This document shows positions 8,048 to 12,500 of a stretch of 12,500 nt of DNA, piece by piece (the first letter of the stretch is position 1; each line of letters begins with the position of its first letter). Origin of the DNA: Eimeria necatrix (Eukaryota > Apicomplexa > Conoidasida > Eucoccidiorida > Eimeriidae); contig NW_013654296.1 of assembly GCF_000499385.1 (NCBI RefSeq), positions 1 to 12,500 on the forward strand, written 5' to 3'. The notes beneath the pieces are model-generated. The model was not told the DNA's origin. It saw only the letters and a program-made list of their open reading frames with translations, and searched no databases. Made by a program: the position numbers and the translations under genes.

Positions 8048-8433
8048 GCTAGCCAGAGCCCGAGTTGGCTTTCGTTTCGAAGGCAACAAAAATAAACTGC
8101 ACAAATGAGTTCGTTAACACACCTGGGAAAGGGTCTTCGTCTGTGCTTCCTGCTGTACGTACACCGCAGGGCCCTGCTGCTGAGCTGCTGCTGCTGCTGC
8201 TGCTGCATGCTGCAGCAGCGCGCAGCTGCTGCTTCTTTCGTGGACTTTGAATTATTTTCGCAAATTAAATGCAAAAATAAACTTATTTGCCGTTCAAAGA
8301 GGAAAAGCTGAACGCAGCAGCAGCCGCCGCAGCCCGCGTTCAACTTTCCGCAGAGTCGCTGCTGCCTTCGCCGCCAGCCCGCAGCAGCAGCAGCAGCTGC
8401 TGCTGCTGCATGCCTTTACTTTAATTCAATAAA

Positions 8434-8463
8434 TTCGAATTTAAATTTGAATTTAATTTCGAA
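8434..8463. repeat. AT-rich near-palindrome bounded by TTCGAA
   Basis: TTCGAA at 8434-8439 and again at 8458-8463 bound AATTT/AAATT blocks, so the 30-base segment is nearly its own reverse complement. It lies in the putative divergent promoter region. Function unknown; AT-rich DNA often yields such near-palindromes by chance. Confidence 0.5.
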
Positions 8464-9160
8464 TTTCCGACTCAAACGCAGCGAAGATCGGGCGGAAAAC
8501 ACGGAGAGGCACCGCCGCTGCGCTGCTGCGCTGCTGGCGTCTTGCTGCAGCAACAGCAGCAGCAGCAGCTGCTGCTGCTGCTGCTGCTGCCGTTTGAAAC
8601 GAGCTTTCTGAAAGCTCCAAAAGAAGCAAACAAACTCGCTGCTGGCCACTGACACCAGCAACAGCCCGCGCTCGCGCTGTTTCAACTTGCAGAAGGCAGC
8701 AGCTCTTGTCTTGCTTTGCTGCACTTTATTTTCTCGATCTTCCGCCTTTAAACAAAAAAGATAAAAGATAAAAGCCACGCAATTAGAGATTAAAATTCCA
8801 GACTTCTTTCTGCAGCGGCGGAGCCCCTCAAAGCCGCAAAATCGGAACACGAAAAACGGAGAAGTGCAAATTTGAGGTGGAAAGCCGAAGTAATTGGAGC
8901 GCCAAAGGGCATTTCAGCTGCCTGAAGGACTAATGCATGCAGAACTTTGTTTCATTTTATTTATTTTATTTTGTTTTATTTTATTTTATTTATTTGTTCG
9001 AGTTTCCGCACTAGTCGGGGCCGTTCAAGTTTTTCGATTTGGGGTGTATGCGCAGCTCTGGAAAGCTGAACGCCGCGGCGATGTTCACATTTTTCGTTTT
9101 TGCCTCCCAAAAACGTTTTAAGAGCTTTTTTTGAAGATCATGAGCCCCTCTTTTTGAAAT

Positions 9161-10065
9161 ATGCGGCCATTTTTCCCCGCAAGAGCTTTTTTATTGCCGC
9201 TTTCCCTCTTTTTCCTCTCGAACTTGAATTCCTCTGCGGCGTGGCGGCACCCCGCGGGCGCCGGCGGCGCGGCGCCCCTGGTCGTGGAGGAGGAAGAGCC
9301 GTACAGGTTTGCGTCTTTGGGAATTAATTTTTCAATTTAATTGCATTTTGAATTTGTTTAAATGGACTGGCCGGCAGCGAAACTGTGCGGGTCCTGGCCG
9401 ACGCGATCAAGCGGCAAACTGCGCGAAATGCCCGCGTCGGGGGGGCCCTCGTGGCTTCTAAGGCCAGGGCCTACGAAGCCAGCGAGCTGCTGCATGCAGA
9501 GCATCTTTCGCAGCTGCTGCAGGGCCTTGCTGCGGACTTGCAAGCAGCAGAAGCAGCAGCAGAGGAGGCGCAGCAGCAAATTGACGGGGAGCGGCTGCGG
9601 CACGCGGAGGCGAAGGCGCAGATCGCAGCAGACGCGCAGCAGCAGCTGCAGCAGCTGCAGCAGGAAGAAGCTGCTGCGCTGCAGCAGCAGCACCTGGCAG
9701 AGGACAAGCTGCTGCAGACAGAAGCTGCTTTGAAGGCTGGGGAAGAACAGCTGGAAGCAGCAAGAGAGCAGCACAAAGAGCTGCAGCAGCAAGCAGCAAA
9801 AGACGAGGACAAAGTCCTGCAGCTAATTGAAAAAGACCGAGAAGCAGCAGCAGAGGAAGAGGAGGCTCAGGAAGCAAAAGAAGAAAGTGAAGAAGGTGAG
9901 AAAGCAGCAGCAGCAGCAGCAGCAGCAGCAAAAAAGAAAAACCAAAAATGCCTTCTGCAGCAAACGCCTGAACCCGCCTGCTGTCTGTACACCTCGAGGA
10001 CTCCGCTGCTGCGCCCAGTCTGCAGCAGAAGAGCTGCCCCTCCTGTTCAAAACCCTAAACCCTAA
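9161..10065 (+). CDS. Predicted secreted Ala/Gln/Glu-rich coiled-coil protein, two or three exons
   Basis: Exon 1 (9161-9306) starts at ATG with A at -3 and encodes a signal peptide: MRPFFPARAFLLPLSLFFLS, then SNLNSSAAW. It runs through a Gly/Ala stretch and EEEEPY to the donor CAG/GTTTGC. The 71-base AT-rich intron ends GGCAG at 9377, and the phases join (AG+C, Ser) to SETVRVLADAIKRQTARN. Exon 2 is a long uninterrupted helix with heptad character (AADLQAAEAAAEEAQQQID; QLEAAREQHKELQQQ), then an acidic Glu/Ala stretch and poly-Ala-Lys. Read straight through, it ends NPKP and TAA at 10065, giving about 277 residues. A strong donor, GAAG/GTGAGA at 9895, joined to the acceptor ending at 10025 would instead end EEAEELPLLFKTLNPKP at 10072. 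Both stops come from telomere-like repeat. No family is recognised; a secretory-pathway or parasitophorous-vacuole destination is inference from the signal peptide alone. Confidence 0.72.
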
Positions 10066-10085
10066 ACCCTAAACCCTAAACCCTT
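10049..10085. repeat. Telomere-like tract at the 3' end of the coiled-coil gene
   Basis: Five AAACCCT units overlap the predicted C-terminus and supply the NPKP-TAA ending in both candidate frames. Confidence 0.9.
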
Positions 10086-10364
10086 TGGCCAGTCTTTGCT
10101 GCCCGTAGCGCCCAGCTGCGCCCCCAAAGACAAACGAAAAATAAAGCCAAAAGGGTTTAGGGTTTAGGGTTTAGGGTTTGCGTTTTCGCGCCGTGTCTGT
10201 CTGGCTCTGTGCGCGTTTTGCAACTTTTTGAACTGCGTGGAGATCCGGGCCTTAAATTGTCGGATTTTTTCAATTAATGGAATAAATAAAGAAAATAATT
10301 AAATTTAATTGAAGAATTAATTAATTAATTCGAAAAAACCAATCAAATGGTGCACTTATGACCC
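10086..10364. other. Convergent intergenic region, AT-rich
   Basis: It separates the coiled-coil gene (plus) from the Brr6-like gene (minus). It contains four TTTAGGG units at 10153-10180, AATAAA strings on the plus strand at 10140-10145 and 10281-10290 that could serve 3'-end formation, and a TTAATTAATTAATT run near 10315-10330. No gene is seen. Confidence 0.6.
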
Positions 10365-10527
10365 TCAGAAGCCCTCCGTGGCCCACCGCCACTGCTGCTC
10401 CAGCAGCTGGTGCTTCCAGGTGTACATACACCCCACCACGCACCCATACACCAGCCACAGCAGCAGCAAAAACTTGAAGACATAGCTGCTGCGGAGGGCT
10501 CTGAAAAACCCAGGTCTGCTGCTGCTG

Positions 10528-10570
<43 letters not shown>

Positions 10571-10593
10571 GCTGCTGCTGCTCCCAGTACGCG

Positions 10594-10629
<36 letters not shown>

Positions 10630-10888
10630 GCCTCTATTAAGAACGCCAGCTCCCGCTGTATGGCGTCTTGGCGGCCCAGAGTCTGCAGCAGCAGCTGCGG
10701 ACTTGCGCCTCTGAGGACTTGCTGCTGCAGCACGAGTCTCTCGTGTTCCAGCTGCTGCAGCAGCAGCTGCTGCTGCTTGGGCTGCAGCAGCAGCTCGCAG
10801 GGCCCCTGCGGCGCCTGCTGCTGCAGAGTCAGGCTCTGGACGGGGTACGCGGCCCACTGCTGCTGCTGCTGCAGCAGCAGCTGCTGCA

Positions 10889-10935
<47 letters not shown>

Positions 10936-11599
10936 CGGGCGGACACGCCGAGTGCGTTGTACACAGCTTTAAAGCCGTAAATGCTTAGCCACAAAAACGC
11001 CACGACCGCGAGGAGCGTCCGCCTGCAGCAAACCGCAAACCCTAAACCCCAAACCCTAAACCCTAAACCCTAAACCCTAAACCCTCGAGCGGATGCCCGC
11101 GGGTCCCGCAGCTGCGTCTTAGCGCGCCGCTGCGCGCGGGCACTCCCCCGGCGCAGCGCGCGGCGGCGCGGCGGGCGCAGCAGCAGGCCCCGGGCTTAGG
11201 GTTTAGGGTTTAGGGTTTAGGGTTTAGGGTTTGACCAGTGGAGCGTGAGGACGAAGGCGTTGAGGACGCGGGCGAAGACCTGCGCTGCTGCTGCTGCGGT
11301 CTGGCCGTGGCTCGAGGGTTTGGAGAGGAAGCAGCGGCGCCACTCTTCGCAGGGAGCAGCAAGAAGGGGGGGTAAGGGTTTGAGGGTTTCGCAGCGGTTT
11401 TCGCGGTGCTGCTGCCTGCAAGCTGCTGCTGCTGCTGCTGCTGCTCCTTGCTGCTGCTGCTCCTGCTGCCACACGTCCCGCAGCAGCCACACGAACAGCA
11501 GCAGCAGCCACACCCCACACGTGCTCGCCACGCTCAGCAGCAGCAGCAGCCGCGCTGCGCAGCAGCAGCTGTACAGACACCCCAAAAAACGGCCCCACA

Positions 11600-11634
<35 letters not shown>

Positions 11635-11757
11635 GCTGCTGCCGCGGGCGCCGCGGCCGCTGCCGGGCCCAGCTGCTGCAGCTTCTGCGCCTCGTACGGC
11701 TGCACCGGCGCCGCTGCTGCTCCTGCTGCTGCTCCTGCTGCTGCTGCTGCTCCTGCT

Positions 11758-11788
<31 letters not shown>

Positions 11789-11893
11789 TGTCCAACGGAA
11801 GAGTGGCGCTCGTGCTCAGGTCCTCGGGGCCCCGCGGGCTCGAGAAGGGGGGCCCCTCGCTGCAGCTGCCCGACACAGACACTGGAGACATCC

Positions 11894-11951
<58 letters not shown>

Positions 11952-12467
11952 AAACACATTCAAATCCGGGAAGCAAGGAAGCCGGGGGCCCCTCGAGCTT
12001 CTCCGGCTGCCAGCGCGCGAGACGCAGCTGCCCCCAGACACCCAGGGGGCCCCCCAGGGGGCCCCCCAGGGGCCCCCCTGATCAGTACCCTCTCTCCGAC
12101 CCCGCCGGCCCCTCTCAGGGGGCCCCCCGGGGGCCCCCGGGGCCCTCAGCCCTCGCCGGGGCCCCCCTGGGGGGCCCCTGGGGGGCCCCCCAAAGTCCAA
12201 GTTGCTCATCCTCTCCACTAGGTCTGCGTCCGCGCTGCAGGGCAGGGGGGCCCCCAGGGGCCCCTCTGCCGCAGGAGGCCCCTGGCACGACCCCCTGGGG
12301 GCCCCCAGGGGGGCCCCCAGGGGGGCCCCCAGGGGGGCCCCCAGGGGGGCCCCCTGGGGGGCCCCCAGGGGGGCCCCCTGGGGGGCCCCCCGCTGAGGAG
12401 CCAGGAAGGGCTCGGAAGCCGCTATGAGGCTGTTTTTTGTTCGCTGGAAGGCAGAGGCCCTGCGCAT
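10365..12467 (-). CDS. Brr6/Brl1-family nuclear envelope membrane protein with a third C-terminal membrane segment
   Basis: Exon 1 (11236-12467) splices at CTG/GTCAAA to exon 2 (10365-11022), phase TG+G giving Trp. From the ATG at 12467 the product is 629 residues; the frame stays open to the window edge, so the start may lie further out. The N-terminal half is GAP repeats, Arg/Gly, poly-Gln and poly-Ala. Membrane segment 1 (about 306-329, ending VWLLLLFVWLL) is followed by four cysteines at 350, 359, 373 and 379 (C...RENRC, PPLLAAPCEEWRRC), a helix ending FARVLNAFV, then HWRTLLAVVAFLWLSIYGF as membrane segment 2. This matches the Brr6/Brl1 disulfide-bridged domain architecture, known in yeasts for nuclear pore assembly and nuclear envelope lipid homeostasis. 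After Gln-rich sequence, a third hydrophobic segment lies at about 591-611 (VFKFLLLLWLVYG) before an end in WRWATEGF and TGA. Function here is inferred. Confidence 0.82.
10533..10935. repeat. CTG/CAG tracts in the Brr6-like exon 2
   Basis: Runs at about 10536-10570, 10597-10626 and 10858-10934 are read as Ser or Gln codons on the minus strand. They separate membrane segment 2 from the third hydrophobic segment by about 150 residues of Gln/Leu-rich sequence. Confidence 0.9.
11023..11235. repeat. Brr6-like intron flanked by telomere-like tracts of opposite polarity
   Basis: On the plus strand, AAACCCT units lie at 11034-11086 and TTTAGGG units at 11195-11233, enclosing about 108 bases of very GC-rich sequence. 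The two arrays could pair with each other in the pre-mRNA, bringing donor and acceptor together. Confidence 0.85.
11893..11951. repeat. (CTG)n tract encoding poly-Gln in the Brr6-like protein
   Basis: About 18 pure CTG units on plus, read as CAG (Gln) on minus. Shorter tracts at 11599-11633 (Gln) and 11757-11784 (Ala) belong to the same exon. Confidence 0.9.
12035..12200. repeat. GGGGCCCC palindrome cluster
   Basis: Dense GGGGGCCCC blocks are read on minus as Gly-Pro-Arg and WGAP motifs in the N-terminal low-complexity part of the Brr6-like protein. Confidence 0.85.
12291..12395. repeat. 12-base tandem repeat GGGGGGCCCCCW, encoding GAP-Leu/Gln repeats
   Basis: Eight or more near-perfect 12-base units alternate CCCCCAGGGGGG with CCCCCTGGGGGG. 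On the minus strand each unit gives a four-residue repeat, GAPL or GAPQ, near the N-terminus of the Brr6-like protein. The unit length is a multiple of three, so changes in copy number keep the frame. Confidence 0.9.
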
Positions 12468-12500
12468 GCGGCTGTTTGCTGCTGCTGCTGCTGCTGCTGC

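Larger units (their letters stand above)
7690..9160. other. Divergent intergenic region, AT-rich with CTG tracts; no gene recognised
   Basis: It lies between the minus frame ending its 5' side near 7590-7690 and the plus gene starting at 9161. It contains a (CTG)n tract at 7992-8046, shorter CTG/CAG runs at 8184-8208 and 8552-8590, AT-rich segments with AATAAA-like strings, a near-palindrome of AATTT blocks at 8434-8463, and a TTTTATTTT-rich tract at 8950-8998. Open frames here contain mixtures such as poly-Cys beside poly-Lys and lack recognisable folds, so I do not call genes. Promoters for the two flanking genes are expected here, but no specific element can be identified. Confidence 0.6.

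Noticed and set aside
7810..8343. Minus-strand frame of 177 codons with poly-Gln
   Set aside because: It mixes Cys-rich, Phe-rich and basic segments without any recognisable fold, uses AT-rich intergenic DNA, and has no supporting splice context.
8416..8850. Minus-strand frame of 144 codons
   Set aside because: Composition follows AT-rich sequence (FKFKFEF) plus a CTG tract; no domain and no clear start, so probably noncoding.
11087..11194. Arg-rich island (RPPRRRALRRGSARAQRR) as a cassette exon of the Brr6-like gene
   Set aside because: The only plausible acceptor gives the wrong phase relative to exon 1, and direct joining of exons 1 and 2 recreates the family sequence HWRTLL at the start of membrane segment 2.
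1..12500. CRISPR array, tRNA, rRNA or intact transposable element
   Set aside because: The repeats are telomere-like, triplet or GC-palindromic, with no regular spacer pattern; no cloverleaf, rRNA core or transposase/reverse transcriptase motif was seen.

Overview
The window looks like nuclear DNA of a coccidian apicomplexan, most likely Eimeria or a close relative. Three signals point there. First, dozens of interstitial telomere-like AAACCCT/TTTAGGG tracts occur between and inside genes. Second, long CAG/CTG triplet tracts encode poly-Gln and poly-Ala. Third, the genes have many small introns and protein families typical of eukaryotes. High densities of both repeat types are an established trait of Eimeria genomes; the genus assignment is inference, because plants also use TTTAGGG telomeres.

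Layout. (1) About 63-1180, plus strand: the 3' part of an NLI-interacting-factor/SCP-like (HAD) CTD phosphatase, entering from the left edge. (2) 1196 to at least 5669, minus strand: a WDR44-like seven-bladed WD40 protein in 13 small exons whose splice phases all match. Eleven of its twelve introns contain telomere-like repeat. Blade 7 is split by a poly-Gln/poly-Ala insert, and the reading frame changes inside a GGGGCCCC-rich stretch between blades 1 and 2. These two genes converge, with only 15 bases between their inferred stops. (3) 6231-7589, minus strand: a 452-codon Ala/Gln/Gly-Pro-rich reading frame, possibly the disordered N-terminus of the WDR44-like gene. (4) About 7690-9160: AT-rich intergenic DNA with CTG tracts, presumably a divergent promoter region. 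(5) 9161-10065, plus strand: a predicted secreted alanine/glutamine/glutamate-rich coiled-coil protein whose first exon encodes a signal peptide. (6) 10365 to at least 12467, minus strand: a Brr6/Brl1-family nuclear-envelope membrane protein with the four-cysteine luminal domain between two membrane segments, heavily expanded by homopolymers and carrying a third C-terminal membrane segment.

The genes share no obvious pathway. What unites the window is its structure: telomere-like repeats occupy introns, lie directly against splice donors and acceptors and supply stop codons, while CAG repeats and GGGGCCCC palindromes expand the exons. All exon models were built by hand from reading frames, GT/AG sites, phase matching and recalled family consensus; no search was run.
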